From positions 8,090,157 to 8,154,156 of the forward strand of contig OZ234503.1 of the NCBI GenBank assembly GCA_965153455.1: a DNA stretch of 64,000 bases, written 5' to 3'. The number at the start of each line of letters is the position of its first letter. Positions within the stretch are counted from its first letter, which is position 1. The notes under the pieces were generated by a model. The model made no database searches and was not told the DNA's origin. It was given only the letters and a program-made list of their open reading frames with translations. Both the position numbers and the translations under genes were made by a program. Shown here piece after piece: positions 10,057 through 24,475 of this stretch. The stretch is from Sphagnum compactum. Taxonomy: Eukaryota; Bryophyta; Sphagnopsida; Sphagnales.

Positions 10057-10860
10057 CAGAAATCCAAATTAGAGAAATTGTGATTGGCTTTTCTGGTGGT
10101 GCACCTGTCCTGAGTTTTTTTCTCTTTCTTTTTCCTCGCGAATTCTTCAATATATTCTCAACTATAGATTCGAGCTGAAGTGGCTACCTGACGGACTACC
10201 ATGACTGAAGTCCGGTGGAATTGTCTCTAACTCATTGACAAGAGGAGCTTAGTCCAGTCATCCTCACCGGACTACGTTATTTCTTCCCCTCATCGTCATG
10301 AGTGTATTATACTCTCAATCTCTTTGAGCCAGTGCAGTGCTAGACAAAAACTAGCTTTTTGCTTGCTTTGAAAAGGAGCAAGTTTTGTCACTACAAGATA
10401 GGTAGTATATTACTAGGTTAAAGTGATTTATGAATATTCTTGTAAGCTTTTTGGCTGCCTCTCTTATTATTGTCTGTTGTTAAGATTTGTAACCACGGTT
10501 CTTGTCCCAGGGTAGGAGGATCAGGGGCTGAGTCACTTTTTTGCTTGCTTTTTGGAAGGAAGCAAGTTTTTTCCCAGAGGGTGTTGTATCTTTATTTGCT
10601 TCTTCTCAAGATCATGAAGTAATTTTGTAAGCTGATCAATTTACAATTTAGTATACACACTTGGTTTTTACTAGATTTGCACTAACATCACTGATCACTG
10701 CCCTGTGTTAACAGTTTGTATGGACTACAAGAGTTAAATCTCCATGCCTCCATTAGGGCTTCCTTTTGCAATGTTGGCAGACACAGCAGCAAAATCCCAT
10801 AAATCAAAAAATTAGATTTTTGATTGTTAGACTTTCTCACTAACCATGTGTTGATCACCA
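10057..10860 (+). other. 3' flank of the SRPBCC gene
   Basis: AT-rich sequence probably containing the 3' UTR. A short phrase (TTTTTGCTTGCTTT ... AGCAAGTTTT) occurs twice, near 10355 and 10540. No coding sequence is seen. Confidence 0.4.
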
Positions 10861-12620
10861 CTCAGGTTGCCTTCAATGTGAGCCTCTACAGATTTTTGGT
10901 GGTCTTGAAGTTGGCTTGCCTGATCAAGTGGAGATGTGAAGAGGTACATGTGCATATAACTCCCACCAAGTCTTGGAGTGGGCTTCCTTCATCAAGAGCA
11001 TGAGCATAGATTTCCCACCAATGTATTATCATCAGTGGCCACCCTGCCCATTGCACACAAACAACTGGGCATACCTCTCCAATGCATCCATCATCCACAA
11101 CAGAATGATCTTCTACTTGATCCAGACCCACATAGAGGTTACTTTGGATCAGATATCTCATTTGCATGATGTGCTTCTTATGAACAGTAATGGAAAGCAA
11201 AACTAATACAACAGTAGATGCCGAACAAAACTGTAGTCCTTCCAGCCAACTGACTTTGATAGGAATGCTAATGAATTCAAGAATGTAGGAGAGCCTGTGG
11301 GAAGGCCCCTCAGAGTTGCCATGGAGTTCAGATTTCAAGTATATACACAAGTCTTGTCCAAATTGTTAGAAATAGGCATCTGATATGACCAGGCACTGTG
11401 ATTTCATTTGATGGCTGAATATTACAATCAACTTCTCTGCATCCTAACCTAGCAATGCCTGACCTATTTCACTCAAAGAACTTACCAGCATTTGCAGAAG
11501 CACACACAATTGAAAGATATTTCCATAAGCTGCATCGAAACAAGTCCTTCAAACAAAATATGTCACAGAGTTGTTTTATATGCAAGCACAACTTTTCTTC
11601 AGCTTAAATACTGAAAACCAAGCAGTGCTAGTGTTTGGAAAGTGAAACTTTGACAAGCCTCTGAATGCTTGATAAAGCCCCTGGCAATCTTCCTGGATAT
11701 TCAGATATGGTGGAACACTTACTGTTAACACATCTCAATCTCCTTGCAGATTGTTGAAGACTTAACCTCAATACCTGCAAATGGTATTTTGATGATGATG
11801 CTCAGTCTTCAGAATCTTTTAAATCAATATGCCACAAAAACCTAATGTGAAATTTCAACATGGAGATCAGTTCCAACACTTCAGTTTTCACATTCACACC
11901 CATTCGAGCATCACACTCCTCAAAATATAAGACGATTCTGATCAATAGAAAGGAAACAGAAACAGGGAGGAACTCTTTGGTGCATCAAACTTGGAAACAT
12001 AGCTGAGATGAAGATTGTGTCCACACAAGAAGAAGATATACATATACTTGGAAGAAAGTCACGTTATGAGGACATAGGGTGCAAGGAAAACTTCCTACAA
12101 TTGCAACAGACATTGCTCGTTACAAAAGATCCCGAACCCTTAAAACACTTGACCCTCGTTCCTTCTACTACAAACAGACCCGGACAGCCCAATCCTAAAT
12201 GAGGATAAGAACACATACCTGCAAACAAGAGCTCCTAGCAAAGCACTTCGCAAAATCTCCAAGAAGCAGCAACTCTAGAAATCCCAAGAAGTTACAATTC
12301 TCAAGGATTTGCAGAAAGATTCAGCCAACACACATCCTCGGAGAAACAGAACAGAAACTATCATACCAGTAGTGGAGCCCACGCGAAATCCCCGATTCTC
12401 TTGAAACGTAGCACCACCCTTTTGTACTTCAGAAACACAAAGTCCGCCAAAGAACGATTTCTCCGCCGCTGCTGAAGCCTCCTGACAAGCGTTTCCGACG
12501 ATTTCGACTTCAAAAAAATTCCAGCTCTCTCTCCTCCAAGTGACACTTCCTCTCCTCACTCACCTTCCCCAGATGTTTCTGGAAAGCGACGAAGAACAAG
12601 GTATACAGAAACAACAGCAA
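10861..12620 (-). other. Possible spliced gene or transcript, unresolved
   Basis: The block 12220-12620 is GC-richer than its surroundings and has several good splice-like sites on the minus strand: GGGGAAG|GTGAGT with the exon end at 12564, a 56-base candidate exon 12219-12274 (CTAG|AG to TTTGCAG|GTATGT), and CTACTG|GTATGA near 12360. Minus-strand frames of 60-94 codons (12275-12559, 12361-12546) cross this block, but their peptides match nothing I know. On the plus strand the same region offers CTTCCCCAG followed by an ATG-containing mini-exon and |GTATAC, so the strand is uncertain. Farther left, 10886-11350 has a 154-codon minus frame without recognisable motifs. This could be a small gene, a non-coding RNA or a decayed gene. 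Confidence 0.25.
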
Positions 12621-15600
12621 TGCAAGTAGGTGAGCAGCAGATCTAAAACAAGCTGCTCATTGCATAATGGCTGTGCCCTTTGAATGACATCCATAAGGAT
12701 GATAAATATTCAACATACTAAATTGAAAACACATGGTTGTTAGCATGGTAAAGCCCAAGTGGATCCTTCACTTAAGTCGGAACTGGTTCTATCCGAAGTA
12801 CTTGTACTGGTTCGGCAGCAAGGTGCTTAATTATTATTATTTTTTTGTCGTTTACTTTTGGCAATAAAAATAAATTTTTTTTACGATTAGGCACTCTACT
12901 AAATAATGAAGCTAGTGTATGTGAGGGTTTCTTTCAGATTTTCAGCACGGCAAGTACTTTTCAAAATTTCCAGCAATTTCAAAAATAATTAATTTGTGCC
13001 TAACCAGTCTGGTACCAACGTAGACCACATGACCCTAGAATGTAAGGATACCAAACTTTGGCCCGTTTCTGGGTGCATCACAACGACTCTACCCTCAAAG
13101 CCAGAACCAACGAATGACAGAGCAGGGAGGCAACCAGAGTGTGTAGCTAACTTTCGGTGAACAACAAACAATTAAGAACTAAGAAAGCTCTTCACGTGAA
13201 CTGAGCTAGGGATCCCGCACAACGAACATCGTTCACAAATTATTAACTTGGTGACAGATCTTTTCAAGATGAAATGCAGCCTTATGCACTATACATCCAC
13301 AAGAGCATGAGATTGGTGAGGGAGCCTCTCTGTGCTGGGAGTCTGCAGATACTGTGACAATTAAGTTATAGAGTTCAGGGGTCTGGGGTTAGTTGTTAAG
13401 GGCTTACCATTTGTGGTTTTAGAGTTTTTGAGGTTTCAGGCCTTAAGAGTTGGTTTTTGGGTTTCTATATACAGTAAAGAAATGTTTGAAAGTCATCTGT
13501 CCAGAAATTGAGCAACTACCAATTGCATTATAGGAAAGAAAATCAAGATTCTTATGGTTTTTGAAATGGCAAAAGTGTAGGGTAAAGTCCTAAAGTGGTG
13601 GCATTCCCAAAATAAGGGGTCTACAACAAGGTGATACCTGAATTTGGCCTTACATTTTTTTGGCAATGTATTCACCAATCTTGTACTAATATAGGGGTGG
13701 CCAACTAGTATCGTCAATGGCATGTGCAGTGGTATTGCAAAATTAAATTAAAATGGTCCTTTAGAAGGAGATATTCAGGGGTTTATCATGTTCCCCCTGA
13801 TATGTGTTTTTTTTACTTGTTCATTACCATACCCTTTTGATATGAGTTGTAAAACCTTAATATACATACTAGCTTAAACCTTAAATCTTTTGATTTTTCC
13901 TAGTGTGGTATGAAGCTTGCACAACATGAAAGATTTTGGGAGTTGCAAGGATCTAAAGACATTGCCATTGTCAAAGGGTTGAATGTTGAATCAACAGTCA
14001 TCACTTTTACATTTTCTAAAGAACCTAAAAGGTTTGTGCTTTCTATTTTGTGTTTTTGTGTAATCATCAATCCTCATGTCATTTGGTTGTACGTATTATG
14101 TCATCATAACTCTCTATGTGTGGGTACTCCTTATTTTATGGTGATTTGTGTCATTGTTTTGGGTTTTTTTCATTGTGCTAAAGAAGTTTTCTTTGTGGCA
14201 AAAATGTATGGATCTACTTTATTTGATGATAGGCAACAAAGATAGACTCCACCCCCACCTTGTTGAAATTTAGTTGTTATAAATCTGCACTTAAAGCACA
14301 TGACACATTTAAATGCAATAGATGTGCATCTAAACATGTAATTAGTTGGTATAGATGTACACCTAAAACACATTTTGAGGGTGCAAGCACATTACAATGT
14401 ATCAAAAACTATCATTGTAAAGTCCATTTTGGGAGCTTTTTTAGTGTTTTTTCAAATGTAAAAAATTGAGCAAAAACACAAAACATTGAAATGATGTTAA
14501 AGTTGACATCTTTTTCCATGTCCAATTTGAAGTTACTTTATTTTCAACCTTTTTGAACACCTCCATTTACAATTGGTCATGAAAAACATACTTTTGGATA
14601 TGTGATGAACTTTGAAATTTTTTTAACTTTTATTACACACAATAAGAAATTATAAAGTTCATCACATATTTCATATTTTTCAAGCTTTTTATTCCTAAGT
14701 GTTATAACCCTTGAGACTATAACATGTTTCAAAATTGTGAAAAAATCTTCAATTTCATTATAAATAATGAGTCCATAACACCTTTTCTTATGATTTTGAC
14801 CCCATAATTGCCTAGATTGCAAAGTCCATATTTCATTGAAAAAGAAGTTAATTTTCACTTATTTGACTCCATTTTGTTGGACTTAAAATTTTCATATGGG
14901 TTTTATATAATAATACGTAGCCAACCAAGAAATTTTTGCCTTTGTGACATCCAAAAATTTCCAATGTAGTAAGTTTTTACCCTTCAAGCTTCAACAAATA
15001 AATTTTTTAATAATAACATAAATACGTTGCATTTTGATTCAATGCATTTAACATTTTGGAATGTTTTTCTTTGTGATTCATGCATGGGTTAAAACAATTT
15101 TGTTTTACTAAACAACACAAATAGTTAGTTATTATTGGAAAGGACATTGACATTGGCACAATTTGTATGAACACATTCAAAGAAAATAAAACTATTGAAT
15201 GCCATTCCAAAACAAATTAAAAACATCAAACTCCCCAATCTTAAATAAGACATTGCACACATCTCCATACACCTAACATCATGTGTGTATATGAAGAATA
15301 TTTTGAAATGGAACATTACTCGTGCATCATCAAGGTGAAATCAAACTAACATGGACCAAAAGTGGTAGGACATGAATCCATTTTTGCACAATTTTTAGTG
15401 TTATCAAAATTTTCACAATAAATATGTCAACCAAAAATTATTTTTTTGCAAGAACTATTCCTTACCCTCCTTTCTTAATACATTATTGAACACTTTGAAT
15501 GAAAAAATTTCCATCAAATTCAAATTTTTGACATTGAAAATGTGATATTGAATTATGGGGCTCTCAAAAGTATGTAAATGTTTATTCCCATTTGGAATCA

Positions 15601-16305
15601 CGTCCCCAATAAGTCCCAATAAGAATTTTGTTTTCATTTTAGTCATACAACTTATGGTAGAGTACCATAACATATTTTATTTAATATTCCAAAAGTTATG
15701 AATCCATTTTAAAATGTGTATGGATTGTGACACATGATGAAACACAAATTTAAAAGTCCCCCAAAGACCAAAATATTGTCATTTGCTTTTTATTTTTTGC
15801 TATTAGTTTCCTATAACAAAGTATATTATAAATATGGGTCCCTTTTTATTAATTTCCTTATTAATTGGAGTTAGGAAACATTGCCATAATAAGGGGTATT
15901 GGATTTATGCTTTGTGACGTGCAAAAATGGACAATGTAGTTTGTTTTTGCCCATCAAAAGACTACTCATCATCAACACTAACCTCTATGTTAAAAAAAAC
16001 CTTAACTCCTTAAAACTTACCCATGTTAAATCTATAATCTTTATCTTTAGATGCCATGGACTCTTCATAATTAACCTCTTCTACAATCGAGTGCAAGGCT
16101 TCTTGCTTCATTTGTTTAGGTAGAAATAAAGAAGAAGGTGGACTAAAAGGTAAGTTATCCATGATGGACCACATAAACTCATGGCTAAATCATCACCAAC
16201 AAAAAAAAAGGTGTTAAGAACAAAAGATTTATGTTGAAAGACATTAATAAAAATGAAATGAAAATGAAAATAAAAACTTGGTTTTTTTGCAAGTATGGGA
16301 TGTAC

Positions 16306-16954
16306 TCACAAAGAACGTTTGTTGAAGTTCAAACCAAGCTTGTGTGCCACCTTAAGAGCAGGTGGTTCAAATGAATGTGAAGGAGGTGGGTTTATGGATC
16401 GAATAACCACATTGTGCACCACATTGCCAACATTTTGTTCCAATGCAAACAAATGTGTAACATATAAGGTTTTGTCCTTGTCAAACCAAACACATGATGG
16501 CACATAATTCACATGTAACAATGAAAATTAATTTAACTACATCATAGATATGTGCATGGTTTAAGAATTTTGTATGCAAAAGTTAGGAATGTACTACATT
16601 ATTAAAGCTAAGAACTTAAGAAGATTCTTGAGCACAAACATGTGCTGACTATGAGATCCAATATCCTTACTGAGGAGGTGAACATGTTTCTAATAAAACT
16701 TGCATGAATGTTGGACTACAATCTTATACACCCCTCCAAGCTTCATATGTAGTCTTCATGGGCAAAAGACTGTTTGGAATGTGATTGTAAATTGCATCCA
16801 ACTCAATAGGATTTGCAAGTGGGTCCACCAATCGACTAGACTCATGAAATTTCAAAGATCCCCCAAGCTCGGTGACGACATTTATGGAAAATAACAAAGT
16901 TTGCCACAAATGAACCACATCAATCCAACTTGAAATTCCATAAAATGCATCCAT
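16306..16954 (-). pseudogene. Decayed repeat-encoded reading frames (left copy)
   Basis: Two minus-strand frames, 16306-16521 and 16724-16954, are relics of a protein also readable in the right copy at about 44750-45280. The peptide YVTHLFALEQNVGNVVH corresponds to YITHLFALEQNVGNVVH on the right, and the following SINPPPSH corresponds to SINSPPSH. Conservation at protein level between diverged copies implies that the ancestral repeat was coding. I do not recognise the family. Stops and frameshifts break both copies. Confidence 0.45.
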
Positions 16955-17539
16955 ATACTCAACAAAATGAATGTGTCTAAGTATTAGTGTATAATACCTT
17001 TCCTAATTTATTGTGTATACAAATATTGTTGATGTACATGTACTTTTTCGCAAGGATAGAAACCTAATTACTACCCCTTGCAAAAAAAACCAATTCCATA
17101 GCTACATCATCAAAACTTGCAAGATAATTGAACACCCATTGTCATCCAACAAGTCATTGGCCTTTGAAAAAGCATATTCCCAATAACGTTTGTTGAATGC
17201 ATTTTAAGTTGGCACTTACATGCCATTCTAGTAGCCATGGACTCCCATTCCTATTGGACAATTAACAATGATCATGTCCACATATAACTATATAAAAGTA
17301 CCATCAACAACAGTAGACCATGATCCCAACAATTTCACACGCAAATAAGCCAAGCAAAAATATGTGTTAGGATATGACAAATTTGTATAAGGAAATTATA
17401 ATCAATTTTTTTTCCAAAGCATGAAAATGACCTTACATTCTTGACGAACCCCATCAACTATTTGAAGGCCACATGTGGGGATTCAAGAGCCTCAACAACA
17501 TCAAATATATGATAATAATGGGATGATTTTCATTCAATA

Positions 17540-17890
17540 ATGCCAAAGACTACAAGAAACAAAAGGTATTACGTCATTTGGGTGACACCCTACTACTTGC
17601 TTGGAACATTTGCAACTAGAACAAATGTTTGGATAGGAACCCTTGTTTGCATAGAACTACCATGGGCACCAATAGAAAAATTGTCCACATTTGTATGCAC
17701 CTTTTTCATTTTTCATCTTTTGCCTTTACATTTTTTATGCCCAACCATTGATGCAAGAATTGCTTGGGCCATAATAAAGGTTACTTGTGAAATTATCTAC
17801 TTTACTTGCTCCAAATCATCATGGGGAGGAACTTTGATTGAAGCACCACCAATATATCTTATGGTTTGCCTTGCAACACACTCCTTATGA
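17540..17890 (-). pseudogene. Decayed repeat-encoded segment matching 43660-43870
   Basis: The minus strand of this block pairs with the plus strand around 43660-43870. There a frame reads HNEYVAKQTISNVGDA and then, past a stop, a continuation with IEVPPHDDLEQ and LAQTILASMVGPKGCKSKRWK. The left copy encodes recognisable equivalents. The relic looks like part of a soluble transposon-type protein, but I cannot name it. Confidence 0.35.
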
Positions 17891-18017
17891 AGATATGTTT
17901 CATCATATGGGATTGTGCTTTTGGGCATATCCAAATACCAACCCCCACCCCCACAATGTTTTAGACCCCAATTGGCCTCATTTTAGGTGTGTACACAATG
18001 GTTATTGGTGCACCAAA

Positions 18018-21000
18018 CACTAGTAGAAAACCCCTTCTTTTTAACCAGAACATTTTCAAATAAATGTGATTTGCAACTAGAATTTTTTATTTTTAAATTG
18101 AATAATGGCAATTACCAATGAAGTCGACTCATCAACTAAATTGGTATATAGCTGAAAGTAGTTTTCAACTAGGTGGTGTTTTGCCAAATTTTCCATTGAA
18201 TATTCTTGGCATCAACAATGTTTATAAGTTGAAATGCCTATTACATTGGTAAATGGTGAAAATCATGTCTTGAGTAAAAGGTCACTCTTGGAATATTCTT
18301 ACCATTTAAGGTTCTCTAATTGACACATAGTCAAAACATTAACCAATGTTCAACTATTTTGGTGACACCATCAACACATGCATGGATGATAAAATGCATT
18401 AAAGGATGGATGAAATGTAATTTCATTTGCAACTTTGTTGCAACTATCTTTCAACTCAATTAAACAGTTAATAGGTGACTTTGCTTTTCTACATATCATA
18501 TATGTTAATATTTATGTTAAAATTAAATTATATAAAAAAATTATTTGTATAAATGAATAGTTATGTGTGACATGATTTTTGTAATGCAAATAAATTTTGA
18601 ATATTTTTCTTGAATATAAATTAGTAATTTAATCTTGTATATGTTCATAAATGTAATATTTGATTTTTATGTAGACCAAATTTAGTTTATGATGTGTAAT
18701 TAATGATAACTAAATTGTGAAATCGTAATGTTCATTCATTTCTTTTCATGTGATAGCTTAATATTTATTTAAAATTATGATCAAAATTTATTCAACATTA
18801 AATTACTTGTAATATCTATTTGTAAAAATGAATGGTTATGTAGGATGTAATTTATTTTTTATGCATTCAAACAAAAGTATTCAATTTTGAAATAAAATTA
18901 AACAAATTTTTGAAATATAAGTTGATATTAATGCATATGTTCAATATATGTAATTTTTATTTTTGTGTAGATCAATTTTAGTTTTCAAAATATCAAATGA
19001 TGATAGATAATTAATATTTTTGTGGAACTTTGATTTTTATTCATTTTCATACATATGATAACTTTATATCTGTTTAAAATTCATTAAATTGAAACTTGTA
19101 AATTTTACTTGTAAAAATGAAATTTTTGCAAGATAATTTTTTTGCATTTAAATGATAAATTAGATTTATAATAATATTAATAATATTAGTAATAAGTTAA
19201 ATTGTAATTTTAAAATATTTTGTATTGAAATATTAATTAAACTAATATGTTTGTTAATGGGGTTTTTATTGTCTTGCTTTTGAAATTGATTTAAGAGCAT
19301 AAGAAAATTGAATAGGTTCTGATGTTATTTTTCAATAGGTTTTGTGGGGTAGATTGTTTATGTCATTTATTAGAGTATTCCATTATATTACAATCATTTT
19401 ATTATTTTACTTCACAAACAAACCACAGAAAAACAATGTCAAGAGATATTTCCCCTTTTTTTAAATTGAAGGAAACAACACAAAAACATGTCCCAAACAA
19501 CAAAGTTGTCCAATGTAAGTGCCAATGTTTTTATAAACCTTCGTATTTTTTTGTTTTAACAATAATTAGGTAGTATTAGATGAAATAAACAATTATTTTT
19601 CCTTTCCTAAATTCAAATTTTGGTTACTTGTTTATTTAACCACCTACTTTACCTTGTAGAACCAATTTTGTTCAAAACTTCATATTCATTCATCTATTAT
19701 CTTCTTCTAGTTAATAATGTTCAACACAATGTGAAATGATAACTATTTCTATAAATTTAAAACATAAGTAATGAAACATAATTATGCTTGTTTGGAATTA
19801 ATGTAATAATTAATATAATGTTAACTATTGGTTTGAATATATCTTCAAATTATTTATTTCATTATTGTTTTATTTTATATGAAATAATAATTTGCATAAT
19901 TAGTATGGACATTTAATACATGAATATACAATTTCAAAAAATATATATTTTTAGCATTATTATATTTACTTCAATAGTTTTATTATATTTTATCTTTATT
20001 CAATATATATTATATTAATTTATAAAAGTTATAACAAGTTAAGTAATAATAATAATAAAATAAAAATAAAAACCTAGCTTATTTTACCTACGATAATATT
20101 ATAATGTTATTTTTATAAATTTTATTTGAAAATTTTATATGAATAATATTTTAATTAATACATAACTTTATTATATCTAATGAAATATTCATAAATATAT
20201 TTTTTAAATAAATAAATACATATTTTTTATTAGATATTCTTAATCGGTAATTAAATTATGGAATTAAAATTGTTGTTGAATATTTATTACAAGTAATTAA
20301 CATAATAAATTTAAGGTAGGTAAACTATTAATTTAGGTATAGATTTAATGAAGTTAAAATTAGGTTGTAAATTAGTTGCAACTAATTGATCATGGGTTAC
20401 AATTATGTTATTATAGTTTGCAATTAAGGCAAAGTAATTGACCACCATACACTCAAGTTATTAAAAGACTGTAAATCATAATACATCTTTCCTTGTTTTC
20501 AAGCTCAAAATGATGTTTTAGAGCTCAACTTGGAGTAGCCATGGCCACTTAAATTGCTCAAGGGTGTAAGCATGGTAAATGGTAAAGAACACAAAATAGT
20601 TGATGAACAAAAATGAAGTTGAAATTGAAACAATTTTTGATGAAAATACCAAAAAGTATATTAAATTTTACTTAAATTTGATTTTTTAAAATAATAAATG
20701 TAGGTAACAAGTATGTTTGAACTTGACTTGTCAATATGATGTTCATACATATTTTTTCATTAAAAAACTTGGGCTCCACAATGCTACGCACTACCAATGA
20801 CAATGGAATGACAAAAAGGAAATAAGGGTATACCTTTGAAAACTTTGTTGTTTTAAATTATATATAGGATTCAAATTGTACAAAATACCACCCAATTATC
20901 ATCCAAGGGAAAATTTAATCAGCCATCCCTGTTTTTTAATTCATTGAAATTTTGGAAACAATTAGGGTGGATAAACATTAAATCAACTAAGCAAGTGGGG

Positions 21001-23127
21001 ATTAAATCCTTGAATTAAGTATTTAAGGGAGAATTTTTATTGGAAACTGGTTTAATTTCAAAGAAAAAGTATATTAATTCTTGAAATAATCTCAACATAT
21101 TCAAATGAAATAACACATATTTAAATTTGCATGAAATTATATTTAAACATGTGTATGAAATTGGAAAAACACAAAGATTCAAATTGTTTTTTGAAAGGAC
21201 ACAAGGAATCCAAAAAACATTGAAAAAAATAAAGAGATGTGTTTATCTTTCAACATATTAAGATCCATAAGGACATTTTGAAACATTACAACTTATAAAA
21301 TGTTTATTTTTTAAAATTTCTGTTTGGAATCAACATTTAATAAGTTTACAATTTGGAATTGTCGTTTTGTATGACCTACAACTATAGACCATCTCGTTTA
21401 AACCAGCTTTGATGAAATCATTGTCACTGGAATTTAATGAAATAGACATGTATGAAGTTACAACATAAAGATCATTGTGTACTAAAAGGCATCACCAAAA
21501 AACCCATGTTCTTTTTTTGGTAATAAAATATACTTAACACATACTTGAATCAAATATTACATTACAAAAAATAGGTTTTCAAATTTACTTATATTTAGAA
21601 AAATCTACTTAAAACCTACTTTTACAATGTGAAAATTTAAATTAATGCATAATAATGAAGAAATATCTTAGTAGTAATCATTCAACTAAAAAGGTTGCAT
21701 GTATAGTAATCTTGTGATGGGTTTTAATTCTACCTTTTGTTGACAAGTAGATTACCAAGTACATCTAGGATGCTTTTTACCTCAAAATAGATAAAAAATG
21801 AAGAAGATATCGGCATTGAAAGTAGGTAAGGTAAGTGTTAGATCATAGGCCTAATTCACACATTCCAATTTAGTACATTTGTGCTCTTTGTGATTGTTTT
21901 CCATTGGTTCTTTGCATTTGAAGTTTAAAAATGTAATGTAAAGTTTAACTTGGTGCACCCATGGCTCTGTAGATCACTCAAATTGAATAAGAAATGAATA
22001 AGATATGACATTTTAAAATAATTGGTCATTTTTGGAAGAAACACATTATTTGATTTTGACATGTTTTATGCTTCTTATGTGTTGTTTCTTTGCTTCTAGA
22101 GCTTAAAGAAATAATGTAGAGCTTACCTTGACATTCCCATAGTTTTTTACACCATTCAAATTCGATGAAAAATGAAAAAGATCCATAAGTTTTTAGTTGT
22201 AGGCCTATGTGTGTTGTTAGGGTTAATGTCTTCCCATGGTGGAAACTAAAATATTTGTCCCACATTGTTTGGCTTCCAATTTGATAATCCAAACTAATAA
22301 ACAAATGCACTACGATGATGGAGAACCAAAGTAAACATGAAAATGTAATACCCATTTGGGATGAGCAAATATAAAAGGCCCAACCTTAAAGTTAAGTTAA
22401 ATGAAATAAGACTTTATTTGTATCTTAGGTATAAACTTAACCTATGTTTAGCTTTAGCTTAAGCACCAAGGTCTAACTTTAACTTAAGCCTAGACAAGGG
22501 GGCCTAGGTATAGATCTAATCCATCCTTAGGTAATTAGGTGACTACCTATGACTAGACACCACATACATCGAAAGGCTTAGGTTATGCCAAGTGGCATTA
22601 AACTATTGGTCCACCCCAAACCTTATTAAATTACAACACATGTCATCCCACCATTGGCCAAATGCATTGACCATCGTAATTGGAACATAGTTGACCTTTC
22701 AACTTAATCTCTATTATGGCCAATCAATGGTGGAATGTTTTGGGTGTGCCATGTGTCACCACATCATTGGTTAATTGATAGAGTTGAAATGTAGTCGAAA
22801 TTGCAATTGAATATTATGCTGACATCATATGCAATCAATGGATGAAGTTCATTCATTAGTTGAAGGAAGTTGACAACATGTCACGACTAGGTTGGTAAGA
22901 TAGTCTACAACTAAAATGGTTAATGATGGCTATTGATGTGGTGTTGACACCAAACACTTTCAACTTGAATGTCATTGTTACTTGTTAATTTTTTTGGTTT
23001 GTAGTTAAGAAAAATACTTTTCATTTGCAAAAAATACTTTGCAACTATTTTTTTTACTTTCAACTATGTTTTATAGTAAAGATGTAGGTGAAAACATAGT
23101 TGCAAAAGGGGGGGTTTTCTACTAGTG
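18018..23127. mobile_element. CACTA (En/Spm-type) transposon, non-autonomous
   Basis: A 5110-bp element bounded by terminal inverted repeats: CACTAGTAGAAAACCCC at the left end and its complement at the right end (17 matching bases). A 3-bp target duplication AAA lies at 18015-18017 and 23128-23130, as expected for CACTA elements. Subterminal regions contain several copies of TTGCAACTA or TTTCAACTA in both orientations (near 18068, 18350, 18430, 22905, 23040 and 23098), like the transposase-binding subterminal repeats of this superfamily. The interior is very AT-rich with no long frame and no recognisable transposase, so it must have been moved in trans. The uninterrupted sequence survives at about 43515-43545 in the right repeat copy, which confirms both ends. 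Confidence 0.92.
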
Positions 23128-23679
23128 AAATTTCCACACCATAAAAAACTTTGGCTCAAGGATTTGAAGCAGCTATCTAGTTCAAGCACAAACCTCATGT
23201 ACCTAGAAAAACAAAATGACAATTGAAATGAAAATGCATTTCCATGATCCTGTAATCAAAACACATAACATGTGTGAAAAATTGTAAAATTGTTTTGGAC
23301 AAAAGAGTGTACGAGCAAGGAAAAGGCAAACACTCCAACCATAGTTCCATAATTGAAGAATATTCTTTTAACTACCTCCTTATCCAATCATTGCCTTGAT
23401 ATGGCCCAATAGGTAAAACAAACTCACGAACGAAAAGTTCATTGAAATGAATCATTTTCCATGTGTCCATATAATTTCCCAAATTTTCACACAGTCTTTC
23501 TTCCAAAGAAAAATGGAAATGCCCCCATTGAATGGTGTAAAAAGCAAACTAAGGTACCACAACCTTGTGGAGCTACCAAAGATCCATGTGTTTACAATGT
23601 GTTAACAATTGAAAACACATTCATTCATGTATATTGACAAATCGTGTAAAAAAAAACAAGATGCAAGTACATGGGAAAA

Positions 23680-24475
23680 TGTACATCCCACAAAAATATT
23701 CTCCTATTCAACCAAGGATTTAATGCTAGCCCATTTATTGGCCTAGGTGGAAAGAAATTTTGGTCTCAAATTATTTGGTCCCCATTCCAAATTTTTAGCC
23801 ATTCCACTTTCTCTTGTGGATCCATTATACTTGTGACAACATTCACCATTTTTTCTTGGGTCATTTCCTCATAAACAACTTTCATATGTGACCAATGAAC
23901 TTTCAAGTGGGTATTAAGGAAAGCTTCCCCCAAAGAAGGATCAATAATGGGGAGTAACTTCACCAATTGGCTCTTGTGTTACTCCTTTGCTTTGAGCCTA
24001 ACTTGTATCACAGTTTTTTGGAGATCCCCTTGAATCCTACGACCATCAGTATCTTGTTTGTAGGCTTCTTTTGTCATCCATTATGCATCAATAATTTCAT
24101 ATTGTAGACCAAAAAATAAAGCCCCATAAACAATTTATCCATTAATGGCATAGAAACAAATAATTCATGGGTAGGGTATATAAAAATTGCATGAAATTTC
24201 ACAATTAAATAATGAGCACAATGATAATATTAAATTCATGGACTAATGTCCGTAGAATGAATAACTTTTACCTTGAACAAGATTTTTGTCAGGGCATGGA
24301 TAGTCAAATTGTACCAAGTCTTCCCACCTTTCTTGATGCATTCATCATATTGCTCCTTCTTTAACACATGTTCGCATTCAATTATAGGTGCAAAACCCAC
24401 CATATTCACCTTGTATACATGGTGCACAAACCTTGATGTCACATGTGCCTTCTCCATTGGCTTGTATGCAAACAA
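23680..24475 (-). pseudogene. Decayed repeat-encoded reading frames
   Basis: Minus-strand frames at 23766-23966 and 24236-24475 are relics of repeat-encoded protein. The first (VHWSHMKVVYEEMTQEK, ending EWLKIWNGDQ) is mirrored in the right copy at 41110-41260 (VHQSHVKVGYDEMTQER, ending EWLKIWNGDQ). Most differences keep the frame. The family is not recognised. Confidence 0.45.

Noticed and set aside
18018-23127. Transposase gene inside the CACTA element
   Set aside because: Only frames of about 80-110 codons without transposase motifs occur, so the element is non-autonomous.
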